NCBI GenBank assembly: GCA_019973155.2
Contig: BPQB01000181.1
Location: 1-18,925, forward strand
DNA: 18,925 nt
Origin: Phanerochaete sordida
Lineage: Eukaryota; Basidiomycota; Agaricomycetes; Polyporales; Phanerochaetaceae
Direction: 5' to 3'
Part shown: in pieces, positions 1 to 10,100 of the stretch
Position numbering within the stretch: position 1 is the first letter of the stretch
How the letters are laid out: every line of letters starts with the position of its first letter
Program-made: the position numbers and the translations under genes
The notes under the pieces: generated by a model
What the model saw: the letters and a program-made list of their open reading frames with translations, nothing else
What the model was told of the DNA's origin: nothing
The model's database searches: none

Positions 1-145
1 GCCCGTCTAGTCAGCAACCAGTCGGCGGTGCTGTGGTTTCGTAGATTCTCGCCAATAGATTCCAGACTTTATTTCACCCTCCGCACTATACTCTACAATC
101 TATGAAAACGCTGTGGAAAGGCATCCAATGTAGGCTATCTACTGT

Positions 146-316
146 CTATTTTATTCTACAGCGACTATCTATGTCGCATATACTGACCTCCGGAGAACCA
201 AACGCCACAATGCCCCCGCGCATGATGTGCTTGACGCGGTCGTAGCACTTACGGCCCTGCGCCGCCTGCACCGTGCCCGCGGAACCGACGCGCCGCGCAG
301 AGACCCGCTTATCCAT
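146..316 (-). CDS. Doubtful 56-aa ORF, or first exon of a divergent gene
   Basis: An ATG at 316 on the minus strand opens a 56-codon frame ending with TAG at 146-148. The first 43 codons (316-188) are GC-rich at third positions, as in the real genes here. They end exactly at a GTCAGT splice-donor-like sequence, after which the sequence turns AT-rich. Splicing to the CCACAG acceptor at 111-112 would add only five codons before a stop at 93-95. The translation is basic and contains RKCYDRVKHIMRGG. I recognise no family. It could be a small divergent gene sharing a promoter with the SDR, the first exon of a gene extending off the window, or chance. Confidence 0.22.
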   Translation of the reverse strand: MDKRVSARRVGSAGTVQAAQGRKCYDRVKHIMRGGIVAFGSPEVSICDIDSRCRIK

Positions 317-404
317 GTCCCGTTATGCACGCGTGCGGCGCGTCCGCCTTCCCGCTCCCAGCGCACTGCATCGCGCACGCCGTCCGCTGCCCTGAACCTA
401 AACA

Positions 405-453
405 CCAATAAACCACTGATCCCCCGCGCGCCGTCCCTGACCCCTCCCTATAA
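405..453 (+). promoter_or_regulatory. Candidate CCAAT and TATA elements of the SDR gene
   Basis: A CCAAT pentamer at 405-409 and a CTATAA hexamer at 448-453 lie 104 and 60 nt upstream of the SDR start codon. This spacing suits a fungal RNA polymerase II core promoter. Motif matches this short are weak evidence, and the assignment rests on position. Confidence 0.35.
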
Positions 454-512
454 CAGCCCCCATACGCAGCATCGGCCCCCACCCTTCTCGGCCCCCACCC
501 ACCCCATCAACG

Positions 513-1763
513 ATGCGCTTCAGCCCCGCGACCTTCCTCTACGAACAACTCTCCCCCGTCCCGCCGCCGCCGCACGCCGACCTCGCGGGGCGCACCGTCG
601 TCGTCACCGGCGCCAACACGGGCATCGGGCTCGCGGCGGCGCAGCACTTCGCGGCCCTGCGCCCCGCGCGGCTCGTCCTCGCATGCCGGGACGAGGCCAA
701 GGGGCGCGCGGCGCTCGAAGGTGCGTGTATGCGCTGCAATTCCCGGCGAAGTGTTGATGGGGCACGCGCCAGAGATCGCGCGCGAGACGCAGTATGCCGC
801 GGAGCTGCTCCCGCTCGACCTCGCGGACTTCGCGTCTGTGCAAGCCTGCGCAGCCGCGCTCGCCGGCGCGCCCGTCGACGTCCTCGTCTGCAACGCCGGC
901 GCCACGCAGCCGGCGTACCGCACCACCACCGACGGCTGGGAGCACGCGTGCGTCCGCCCCGTCCGCCCCACCCCCCACACACACACCGCATTCCGCTGAC
1001 AGACCGCAGCCTGCAGGTGAACCACCTCGCGCCGGCGCTGCTCACGCTGCTGCTCCTGCCGGGCCTGCTGCAAGCGGCGCAGGCGCACGGGTGCGATGCG
1101 CGCGCGGTGTACGTCACGAGCGAGCTGCACCACCACGCGCACCTCGCGCCCGCCGTGTGCGCCGCGCTGGGCGTGCTGCGCGCGCTGAACGAGCGCGGGA
1201 ATTTTCCCGCGAGCGCGGCGCGCGGCGGGTGGTACTACGAGACGAAGAGTGCGCCTTCCTCTCCTCCTCCCCCTACAATACTCACCGCGCCCGCAGTGTT
1301 CAACATCATGTTCACGCGGAGCCTCACCGCGCACCTCGCCCCTAGCACCCCGCTCGTCGCGACCTCTGTCAATCCAGGGCTCTGCCGCACGCGCATCCGG
1401 CGCGACCTGCCCGGTGCGCTGCGCGCGGCGACGGGCGTGCTCGGCGCGCTGCTCGGGCGCAGCGCGGAGCAGGGCGCGCGGCTGGTGCTGCACGCTGCGG
1501 TGGGCCCCGACGGCAAGGACGGCGCGCATGTGAGGTTTTTAAGCGGGCAGTATGTTAGCGGTGGGGCTGTCAGTGAGCCGAGTGATTTCGTGGTGGGGAG
1601 GGAGGGGTGGGAGGTTGCTGAGCGGGTGTGGGTGAGTGGCGCGTTTGGCTGGGGAGGGTGGCGTTGCTGATGGTCTGTGCAGCGAGAGACTGTCGATATA
1701 CTGGCTGAGGTGGCGCCTGAGGTTCGAGGCATCGCAGAGGCCTATTTTGTGGAAGAGGAGTAG
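513..1763 (+). CDS. Short-chain dehydrogenase/reductase (retinol-dehydrogenase-like SDR)
   Basis: This is a five-exon gene: 513-720, 773-947, 1010-1248, 1297-1631 and 1683-1763. The introns are 48-62 nt with GT..AG ends. Exons sum to 1038 nt, giving 345 aa. Residues 32-39 are TGANTGIG, the dinucleotide-binding loop of classical SDRs. A CNAG motif follows in exon 2, the catalytic serine is probably Ser165 in VYVTSEL, and Tyr203/Lys207 form the YxxxK active site, read across the exon 3-4 junction. The last exon encodes a tail ending EEE that a naive read through the 1632-1682 intron would miss. The fold implies NAD(P)H-dependent oxidation or reduction of an alcohol/carbonyl. The substrate cannot be read from sequence. 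The gene is convergent with P450 copy A, 281 nt away. It appears intact. Confidence 0.85.
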
Positions 1764-2044
1764 CGTTGGGATATTCAGCAGGCCGCCTTAAACGGTCGGA
1801 TAGCTCTCGAACGTTGCCGAACATCCTCGCGCACAGCCCGCAACGATGTATGGGCTGCACGAGTGTATAGCGTGGTGGGCATTTGTGAAGTGCACTCTCG
1901 ACCCTCGCAATGCAGCACAAATGACACGAGTTAATATCTGCATTTTCATATACGTAGAACGAATGAAAGTGAGGCGAGGAATTTCGTGGACGATTTCGAT
2001 TCAACATACAGGAACTGGTGGAGGATGTGAACCATCTCATGATC

Positions 2045-4254
2045 TCATACCGCAAGGTCAAGATTCTCCATCCGCGGTACGAAAGTCGCTTCAAATGGCG
2101 CAGGGAAGCTGGTGGCTCGGTCAGAAAAGGCCCGTGTACGTCGACATCGAACATACCTGAACAAGCCCGGCATGTACTCCCCAGACGGCTCGACGACGTT
2201 CCCCATCGGATCAACAGGCTTCTCGATGGAGAACGCCGTGAGCACTGAGGAGGCTTGCGACCGCCAGCCAGAGCACGTCCATGGCGAAGTAGCGCCCAGG
2301 ACATACGCGCCGTCCGTAGCCGAATGCTTGCACAGGGTCTGGGACGTCCTTGCGCAGTTTGCCGTCGCCGTCGAGGAACCGGCGCGGGTCGAAGGTGTCT
2401 GGGTCTGGGTACCGCTCATCATCGTGGAGCATGGCCCTTGTATCGACCCTACATTAGCATGGACTTCCGACCTGCATATAAAGCTCACCATGCGTTGCCG
2501 ATGACGACAGAACCTGCAGGAATAAAGTATCCTTCGTATTCGTCATCTGCTGTTGATTTGTGGGCAACACCTGCATCATGAGCACTTCAGCCTCCATGAT
2601 AATGATAGCCAGCGATGTAAGCTCACCCAGCGGCAGCGGAGGTCTCCATCTATCAGGAACGGAGTTAGAGTCAAAGTCCAGAGAGGGTAAAAGACAAACA
2701 AACCGCAGAGATTCTTTGAGTATCGCTGTTATGAACGGAAGGCTCGCTTGATCCTTCATATCCGGTAAGCGACCTCGGCCTAGCGTATCGCTTAACTCCT
2801 TCTGAGCTGCCCTCTGCACGTCCGGGTACAGTAGCATGGCGAGAATAATTGTGAGTAATGCACATGTGGTCTGTCTGCGGTGAGTAGATATCCAGTTGAT
2901 ACACGTTTCCCGCTTACTGTATCAGATGCCGCTACAAAGCAGGCAGTTCAGCATGCGTCGATGATGACATCAATAGCACGCGTACCGGCGTACGCCGTTC
3001 CTGTTGTGTTTATAGCGACGGTCTCCAGCATGGCGCGGTCACGGCCTTCTTGATCTTGCGCGATGTTGGTCAGCATGTCGCTCAGCACGCACGGCTTCGG
3101 CTCGCCGGAATCCTGAAGCAGATGCATGTCAGCGTATCCTGTATAGGCCTCGGCGATCTCTGCAAGCTTACCAGTGCCTCTTTGACATCTCGGAATGGAC
3201 GAATATACATCTCCTCTACGAAAGGCCTCCACTGTGCCGCCTGGCGTTTGAACTGAGCACCGGGAAACCACTCGGGAATGTTTTGCACTGGCGCGAGCTG
3301 TGAGGCCATATCGCGCGGAATGTTGCTTGACTTACAAATAGGGAATGAATCCACTGGTGCATGCGTGAGATGGGTAATTGTTGGAGCATATGACAAGCAA
3401 GCTGACCGGTATATGTCCCGGGAGCTCCGACCTTTTGGACGACCTGGATCGCCTTCTTTACAAGTGCTAGGTTCGGATCGTTGTCGGCCTGCACATCCAC
3501 GGCGTACATTATCCGAAGGATATTAGACCCTGCCATACTTGTTACAATCATGTCAGCGGCGCGATGGAAGGAAGGTCGATACGCTTACAGCCGTACATGC
3601 TCCCAGAAGCGAGCCGGGCTGTCACGCAGAGCGTACAGGAGCTGATGAATAGCTCTCTTCGAGGAGGTATGGTACGCCTGCACGGCAGTCGAACGGAAAT
3701 ACTGGTGGAAGAGCCTACGGTGCGCCCTCCAGTAGTCGCCATACTTCATGAGGCCCCAGTTTCTGCCCCAGCCACTCCTATGGACGTATCGTTAGCGCGA
3801 CGGGGAAGCGATATTGAATCGTGGACCAACAGATGGATCATTGCTCGTTCGTCCCTGAGTCGTTGGTCAACACGCTGTCGCAGCGGCATATGATCCTGCA
3901 GTCTCACGTACTTGTCAGAATATATTTGAGACCTCCGCTCGAACAAGTCAGTGGCGGCCTTCGCGGTGTTCAGGATCACGTAATGAGTCCCAAGAATTTG
4001 GTAGTGTACCACGGCGGAGCCTGGGGATATTAGTCTGGCTCATCGATATATAAACAGATGAGAGGCGTACCATGCTGCCGCGCCCATTCCTGGTATTCCA
4101 GCCACTCTAAAGACTTCGGCACGTTGAAGAGATTGCCGACAATTGGAAGGGTGCGAGGACCAGGTGGCAAGCGACGTGGTCGCCGAAAAATGAGCGATAC
4201 AATGTACAGACCTAAGCAAGCAGCAACCAAGACGAGGGGGGACGGCGAGTGCAT
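2045..4254 (-). CDS. Cytochrome P450, tandem copy A, frameshifted near the C-terminus (probable pseudogene)
   Basis: This is a microsomal class II P450 paralogous to copies B and C. Exons are 4254-4071, 4020-3912, 3854-3831, 3777-3589, 3537-3407, 3353-3336, 3287-3172, 3112-2986, 2931-2918, 2870-2704, 2649-2627, 2570-2489, 2436-2157 and 2108-2045. The N-terminus has a hydrophobic anchor followed by RRPRRLPPGP. The I-helix motif is AASDT, the K-helix ExxR is in KESLR, and FDPRRF replaces the usual PERF. The haem loop FGYGRRVCPGR retains its cysteine (about residue 440). Exon 13 is 280 nt against 273 in B and C, so the frame shifts after LWLAVAS and stops at 2211-2213, giving 469 aa. Beyond the lesion the expected tail (AFSIEKPVD, SGEYMPG, then a last exon) continues in another frame. 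All 13 introns still look spliceable. This is either a very recent pseudogene or a base-calling or assembly error. Confidence 0.82.
2236..2249 (-). other. 7-nt frameshifting insertion in P450 copy A
   Basis: Two adjacent 7-mers on the plus strand, CCGTGAG (2236-2242) and CACTGAG (2243-2249), match at five of seven positions and look like an imperfect tandem duplication. Exon 13 here is exactly 7 nt longer than the same exon in copies B and C. The reading frame on the two sides of this point matches the paralogues in different phases. This identifies the lesion; whether it is biological or technical cannot be decided from the sequence. Confidence 0.75.
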
Positions 4255-4825
4255 GGTCTGCGGATGGGGGATGTGCCAGCGACCGCTCGCGTGAGACTAG
4301 GAATATGAATGGTCCACGTGGTGACCTTCCCTGCGGCCGGACACCGGGAAGATGTCACACTACACGCGAAAGCGGGTGCGACTTCGCGCGAGTCGCCGCA
4401 AAAATGGCACGCCGCGGGATCACATCGCGCACTGTGTCCATCGCGTGTACACGGATGTCCCCCGCTGTCTCCAAGATTTGATATCAGACTGTCAGCTGTG
4501 TGTCAGAACAACGGCAGGGAGAAATTGTCTGCTCTCACAGTAATCGCTTTTGTAGATCTGCAAGCTCCAGCTGACACGCCACTAGTGGGATTCTTATGCT
4601 GCAGGGCGTACGAGTCGGAGCATGTGCAAGATTTGAGAAGGGCACGGTATCCATGTGAGAATTCCGGACCGATACCATAGTTAAGTGTCAGTCCTTGTCA
4701 GTGCGGGAGCCTAGTGACGATGCGCAACACCCGGTCAGCACACCAAAAGACGTAAATAGGGAGGAAAGCGTAGAGCATCGAAGTGTTTAGAGGATAACCC
4801 AGATCGTCAGGTTCCCGGAGCCATA
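4255..4825. other. Intergenic region between P450 copies A and B
   Basis: These 571 nt hold the promoter of copy A (transcribed leftwards) and the 3' flank of copy B. A CACGTG E-box palindrome lies at 4315-4320, about 60 nt upstream of the copy A ATG. The sequence at about 4770-4825 resembles the 3' flank of copy C (about 7597-7642), sharing a (G)TAGA(G/A)CATC.GAAGT-like block and an ACCCAGAT block. The duplicated unit therefore includes 3' flanking DNA. No protein-coding gene is convincing here. Confidence 0.45.
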
Positions 4826-7073
4826 CTACGCAGGAATGGCAACCTTCCCGCGCATTCTGAACGCTGCCTGGAAAGGCACCGGGAAGCTACAAAGCCCATT
4901 TACGGTTCAGCATCCACCCACTGTATCGCACTGATCCTCACCTGAACGTCCCCGACGTATACTCGCCCGACGGCTCGACAGGTCTGCCATGAACGTCGAC
5001 AGGCTTCACGATGTCGAACGCGGCGAGCACGTTCGCGATCGCGAGCCACACGAGGTCGTACGCGAAGTGGCGGCCGGGGCAAACGCGGCGCCCGTAGCCG
5101 AACGCGGCGAGCGGCTCGGGCACGTCTGCGCGCAGCGCGCCGTGCGCGTCGAGAAAGCGCTCCGGCAGAAACTTCTCGGGGTCGGGGTACCGCGCTGGGT
5201 CGTGCAGGATTGCCCTGTGGTGCTAGGTTAGATTGTGGAGTGGGGGGCACGGGGGCTGGGCGCACCAGGCGTTGCCGATTACGATGCTCCCTGCCGGGAT
5301 GTGGAAGCCCTTGTATTCGTCGTCGGCGGTGGAGCGGTGCGGTAAAGCTGAGTGCAAATGCTCAAAAATGCGACAGCTCGCGATAACGCCCCAGTGACGC
5401 ACATAGAGGAAGTGGAGGCCTCCACCTGGCGCGTGCAGTCATGGTTCAATCATTATCACTTGTTGCACAGGACACCGGGAAGTTCGAGAACTCACCGCAA
5501 ACATTCGTACATCACCGCGGTAATGTACGGAAGGGTACTCTTGTCCGCGATCTCCGGCGGTCGATCGCTTCCAATGGTTTCGTCGAGTTTCTTCTGCGCC
5601 TCGGCCTGGACATGTGGGCAGAGGAGCATTGCCAGCACAAAGTTGACGAGCGTCAGTGTCGTCTGCAGAATATCAAGACATAAGTCTCCATAAAGGCAAT
5701 GTGTTAAAGCTTACAGTGTCATATGCCGCTACAGAGAGGCGGTCCTAGGTATTAGTGCGATCGCGGGGCCGGTGGTGTGCCGCTTACCAGCAAATGCAGA
5801 CCCCATTGTGACTATTGCGACGTCCTCAAGTGCTTTTTGTTCAGTCTCGCGCTTCAGCTGCCCGATTTCAGAGAGAATTTCCGTCGTAATGGAAGGCTTG
5901 TAGTCCCCGCTGCTCTATGCCCCGTTTGACGGCATGCTCAGTAACTGCGATTTAGCATCCGAGAATTCGACAACTCACAAAGGACTCTTTCGCTTGATCG
6001 TACGGGACCACAAACATGTCATTCACAATCGGCCTCCACTCTGCGGCTTCACGTTTGAAACGGCCACCGGGGAACCACGCAGGGACGTGCTTCACTGGAA
6101 TGGAAATATCAACTTCCGCAGACTGCAGTGAATTCACGACGTACACATTGGGAAATAATCGACTGCGATGAAATAATCAATAAATGACGTAGCAAGAAGA
6201 AAATACGACGGCACCGAGATATGCTCCTGCGACGGTGATTTTAGAGAATATCTCGACGCTTTTCTCGATGATATCGAGGCTAGGGTCTTCCGCTGACACA
6301 AGTTCCATCCCATAGACTACCCTCAGGATGTTAGAGCCTGCCATGCTGCCCACTTTATGTTAAGCACAATGATTCCTCTGCGGTGTTCGGCGGGACTCCA
6401 CTCACAATCGTACGTGCTGCATCCACTGATCGGGAGAGCGACAAAGATTCCGGATCAGGTCTTGCACCGCCGTTGCAGAGGACTGATGGTATGTGGGAAC
6501 TGCAGATGCGCGGAAGTACTGATGAAAGAGGCGACGTTGTGCCCTCCACCCATCGCCGTACTGCATGAGCCCAAAGGACCTTATCCATCCGGTACTACGG
6601 AACAGTGTAAGAGGCATCGCTGCACAGCTGCAGGCCTAATACGCACAGCTGAACCATGAGGATATCGGGCCTACGAGTGAGAAGGTCAGAGCGCGGATAA
6701 CGTAGATGAGTAGCGTGAGCACCTGTCAGAGAAGTTGTTAGACCGGCGGTCGAAGAGCTCGTCAGCTGCCCCAGCCGAATTGACGACGATGAAATTGGTC
6801 CCGAGGATCTGGAAATGCACGACATCCGAGTCTGCGAGAGGGAAGGTCAACAGACGCGGGAGTTGAGTGACCCGTTGTAAAGTACACACTATATTGATGA
6901 CCCCAGGCTTGGTACGTTAACCACTCGAAAGACTTTGGCGCGTTGAATAGGTTGCCGATAATTGGGAGCCTTGGTGGACCTGGAGGCAGCTTGTATTTCC
7001 GCACCCTGTGATGATACAAGAGGAATGAGATTAGGGAAGCTGTCGCTAAAGCGAGGGTTGTAAATGTGGACAT
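4826..7073 (-). CDS. Cytochrome P450 monooxygenase, tandem copy B
   Basis: This is an intact 14-exon P450 of 505 aa. Exons are 7073-6890, 6831-6723, 6670-6647, 6594-6406, 6345-6215, 6162-6145, 6094-5979, 5914-5788, 5728-5715, 5662-5496, 5425-5403, 5347-5266, 5214-4942 and 4886-4826. I chose the ATG at 7073 because it places a single hydrophobic anchor ahead of the proline-rich PPGPPRLPIIGN hinge, as in A and C; an in-frame upstream extension to 7187 lacks support. Visible motifs are WRAQRRLFHQ (C-helix WxxxR), AAYDT in the I-helix on a 14-nt exon, YECLR (ExxR), PERF and FGYGRRVCPGR (haem cysteine near residue 440). It would oxidise a lipophilic substrate at the ER with electrons from P450 reductase. 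The substrate is unknown. The type resembles basidiomycete P450s often annotated as O-methylsterigmatocystin oxidoreductase-like (CYP64-like clan), but I do not assign a CYP family. Confidence 0.9.
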
Positions 7074-7642
7074 CACAGTGTCGATGTGAGGGACGGCACG
7101 CTGGGTTCCAAGGAAAGTCCTGGATGCGTGGCCTATATGTGCATTCAGCAGCCAACGCGTTCTAGAGCTACAATTGGTCTTTCTCATTTTGTAGCTGACA
7201 AGGTTCGAAACGCATTGGACAGCAGCGTACCTTCATATCCCTCTGGCAATATGCACGATTTGATTTGGTGACGTTACCCAATCCCGCTCTTGCTCGCGCA
7301 TGACCGCAGGCGAGACCATCACGCAACACCACACCCACACTGCGCAGAGTTATTAGATTAATTGGGCTGCCAACTTTGAGTTCATCTGTGACAAGGCATG
7401 AGCACAAGATCAAGCGGATAAGAGAGACTTCACGGTTCAAAGGGACGGACCCATGACCATCGACCACGGTATCGTACGAAATCTTTAATGCAAGTTTTGA
7501 AGCTAGACAGGGCGTGCAGCCATGCGTAGCTCGAGCAAGCGATCCCTGAGGCCAATCAGAATGCAGGTGGGTCGGGCAGCATAGAACATCTGAAGTTTGA
7601 ACGACCCTGCATTACCCAGATGACCACAAACCAGCTGCCGTA
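7074..7642. other. Intergenic region between P450 copies B and C
   Basis: These 569 nt separate the copy B start from the copy C stop, almost the same length as the A-B spacer (571 nt). A CATATAGG element on the minus strand at about 7132-7139, some 60 nt upstream of the copy B ATG, is a possible TATA box. The region near 7597-7642 is similar to the 3' flank of copy B. No gene is visible. Confidence 0.45.
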
Positions 7643-9874
7643 TTACACAGGAATGTCGACATGCTCGCGCCTCTTGAACTCTGCCTGGAAAGGCACCGGA
7701 AAACTGAAGAGCATGCTCAGCACGCGCCCCTCACACGGCCAATAACACTCACCTCAACGTCCCCGACATGTACTCGCCCGACGGCTCCACGGTGTTCCCA
7801 TGCTCATCGATGGCCTTCACAACATTGATCGTGGCGAGCACGCTTGCGATTGTGAGCCACACAAGATCGTGGGCGAAGTGGCGGCCGGGACAGATGCGGC
7901 GGCCGTAGCCAAACGCGGCGAGCGGCTCGGACACGTCTGCGCGCAGAGTACCGTCTGCGTCTAGGAAGCGCTCTGGCGCGAATGTTCCGGGATTGGGGTA
8001 CCGTGCGGGATCGTGCAATATTGCCCTGTGGCAGGTGTGGCAGGTGTCAGCATTTGGCGTCAGGGAGAGGGGCGCACCAGGCGTTGCCAATCACGAGGCT
8101 GCCGGCGGGAATGTGGAAGCCGTTGTACTCGTCGTCGGCGACAGAGCGGTGCGGGAGGGCTGTGTATGAGATGTCAAGAATCTTGCAGCGAGTAGTAGGA
8201 CCGGGACGACGCACCTAATGGGAGGGGAGGCCGCCATCTGGTGAGCGTAGCTATATATCAGCTGCTCTTGGCTCAATATATGCGAACATGGCAGGTGGCA
8301 CACCGTAAGCATTCGTTCATTACCGCAGTAATGTAGGGAACGGCGCCCTTGTCTCCGATCTCGGGCAGCCTGTCTTTGCCGATGGCGTCTTCGAGCGCCT
8401 TCTGTGCTGCAATCTGGACATGTGGATAAAGGAGCATGGCCAGCACAAAGTTCAGGATCGTGAGCATCGTCTGAAGCATGTCAGCGCATCGCCTCTTTAC
8501 TATATCAGGAGCCTCTGCTCACTGTGTCAGACGCAGCTGCGCAACGACGGGCGTAAACATGAATCTGAACGGGGGCGCGATGACCTGCGCACCAGCGTAT
8601 GCAGTCCCCATCGTGCCAATGACATCCTCCTCAAAACCCATGCGCTCATTTTCGTCCTCGATTCGGCCCATTTCCGACAGGATCTCCGTCAGCACACATG
8701 GCTCGAAGTCGCCACTGGCCTGAGTCCGGCCGATTGGCGCTATCAATATCTGAGATGTCACTCTCAGGAGGCAGATACTCACGAAAGACTCTTTCACAGC
8801 TCGATAGGGAAACATGTGCATCTCGTCCACGAAGGGCCTCCAGGCCGCGGCGTCGCGCTTGAACTGGGCTCCAGGAAACCATGCAGGTACGTGCCTCACT
8901 GCGATGTGCGTGTCAGCCTCGCCACATGATACATACCCCGTTTACTGACGTATCGGGAACGAATCGACTACGGCATCGTTAGTGACCTTGGGGGCGACAA
9001 CGGGGGAGGGGCTACAGTACCAAGATATGCGCCAGCGGCAGTGACTCTCGAGAAAATCTTGACGCTCCTTTCTATTACGTCGAGCCTGGGGTCGTCTACA
9101 GATTCCAGCTCCATGCCATAGATGATCTTCAAGATGTTGGACCCAGCCATGCTGACCGATCTTTCAGAGGACAGCGTAATTTCTGTCTCGACATCGCGAC
9201 TTACAAACGGATGTGCCGTATCCACTGATCTGGCTTGTCTCGCAAATCGCGAAGGAGATCGCGCACGGCGGTTGCCTGAGACGTGTGGTATGTAGAGACC
9301 GCAGATGCCCGGAAGAACCGGTGGAAGAGCCTGCGATGGGCCCGCCAAGTGTCGCCATATCGCATGAGACCCGAATTCTTCTCCCATCCGGTGCTACAAG
9401 ACGGCGATGAGTACGATTGGGCCGCAAAATGCTTCGCACTTACAGCTGAGCCATATACGCTTCGGGCCTGTATATTCAACGGTCAGGGTCTGGACGACGT
9501 GCAGGGGCGACGGGTTCACCTGTCAGAATAGTTGCTGGATCGCCCTTCGAAGAGGTCTTCTGCGGCCTTCGCTGAGTTCAGGACGACGAAGTGAGTCCCA
9601 AGTATCTCGAAGTGTACGACGTCCGTGCCTGTGACAAGGGCGTGAACGAGGTGCATACAACGTGGGTGACGTAGCGGACCGACATACCGTACTGGCGGCT
9701 CCAGTCTTGGAACGCCAGCCACTCAAATGTTGTCGGCGCGTTGAATAGATTGCCGAGGACAGGAAGACCTTTCGGACCTGGCGGAAGCCCGTTCTTACGT
9801 CTCCTATGAAGGTACAGCAAGACAAATGAGACGACAGAGACCAGCAGAAAAGCGGGGGTTGGGAAGGGGGGCAT
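7643..9874 (-). CDS. Cytochrome P450 monooxygenase, tandem copy C
   Basis: This is an intact 14-exon P450 of 506 aa. Exons are 9874-9688, 9628-9520, 9467-9444, 9393-9205, 9151-9021, 8967-8950, 8898-8783, 8719-8593, 8536-8523, 8470-8304, 8237-8215, 8159-8078, 8025-7753 and 7703-7643; they sum to 1521 nt. Exons 2-14 have exactly the same lengths as in copy B. The protein has an N-terminal membrane anchor, a basic stretch RRRKNG and an LPPGP hinge. Other motifs are WRAHRRLFHR (C-helix), AASDT at residues 301-305 (I-helix), ECLR at 358-361 (ExxR), PERF, and FGYGRRICPGR with the haem cysteine at 441. The C-terminus is FPVPFQAEFKRREHVDIPV. The expected role is an ER monooxygenase using P450 reductase electrons, substrate unknown. 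It is the outermost (5'-most) copy of the array and the one with the clearest TATA candidate. Confidence 0.92.
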
Positions 9875-10100
9875 GGCAATCCTGCACTAGGGGTGGAGGC
9901 CTTGATCTGAGCAGATCAATCACTGCAGTGGGACCTTGATATATATATCTAGCGATGACTATCGCGTCTCAGTGTGTGGACCGATTTTTTCGGAGATTTA
10001 TGCATTGACAGGGACAGCGGCGGGACAGCGGCGCAACCTGGTGACAGCTGCATATTGCAGTTTTGCAATGCCCTGAAAATACCACATGAAGATGTCATGG
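9875..10100 (-). promoter_or_regulatory. Promoter region of P450 copy C with TATA box and two dyads
   Basis: On the minus strand a TATATATATA-type run at about 9939-9950 lies some 65-75 nt upstream of the copy C ATG. Between it and the ATG are an 8-bp-arm inverted repeat, TTGATCTG-AG-CAGATCAA (9902-9919), and next to it the perfect 10-nt palindrome CACTGCAGTG (9921-9930). These could bind a dimeric regulator. Further out is an 11-nt direct repeat, GGGACAGCGGC, at 10011-10021 and 10022-10032. Binding is inferred from symmetry and position only. Confidence 0.4.

Larger units (their letters stand above)
1..512. other. Left-edge intergenic region and SDR promoter
   Basis: This stretch contains no gene I can identify with confidence. 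The right half, from about 420 to 512, is strongly pyrimidine-rich on the plus strand, as is common just upstream of fungal start codons. It carries a CCAAT motif at 405-409 and a CTATAA motif at 448-453, about 65 nt before the SDR ATG. The left part holds a doubtful minus-strand small ORF, listed separately. Bases 1-92 show nothing recognisable. Confidence 0.5.

Noticed and set aside
507..1529. Long minus-strand open frame (340 codons) opposite the SDR gene
   Set aside because: It is arginine/alanine-rich shadow translation of GC-rich coding DNA. The plus strand explains the region with SDR motifs and clean introns.
1570..2304. Minus-strand 244-codon frame between the SDR and P450 A
   Set aside because: It overlaps the SDR end and P450 A exons 13-14 in the wrong phase and has no recognisable motif.
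2437..2488. Possible missing exon in P450 A around the W/AMLHD junction
   Set aside because: Using the CAAG acceptor at 2437 gives a normal 52-nt intron and an exon matching B and C.
7074..7187. Upstream in-frame extension of P450 copy B (start at 7187)
   Set aside because: The extra residues precede the membrane anchor, match nothing in copies A or C, and the ATG at 7073 aligns with their starts.
10011..10032. Two copies of an 11-nt direct repeat (GGGACAGCGGC)
   Set aside because: Only two copies, consistent with simple slippage, so not enough to call a functional repeat.
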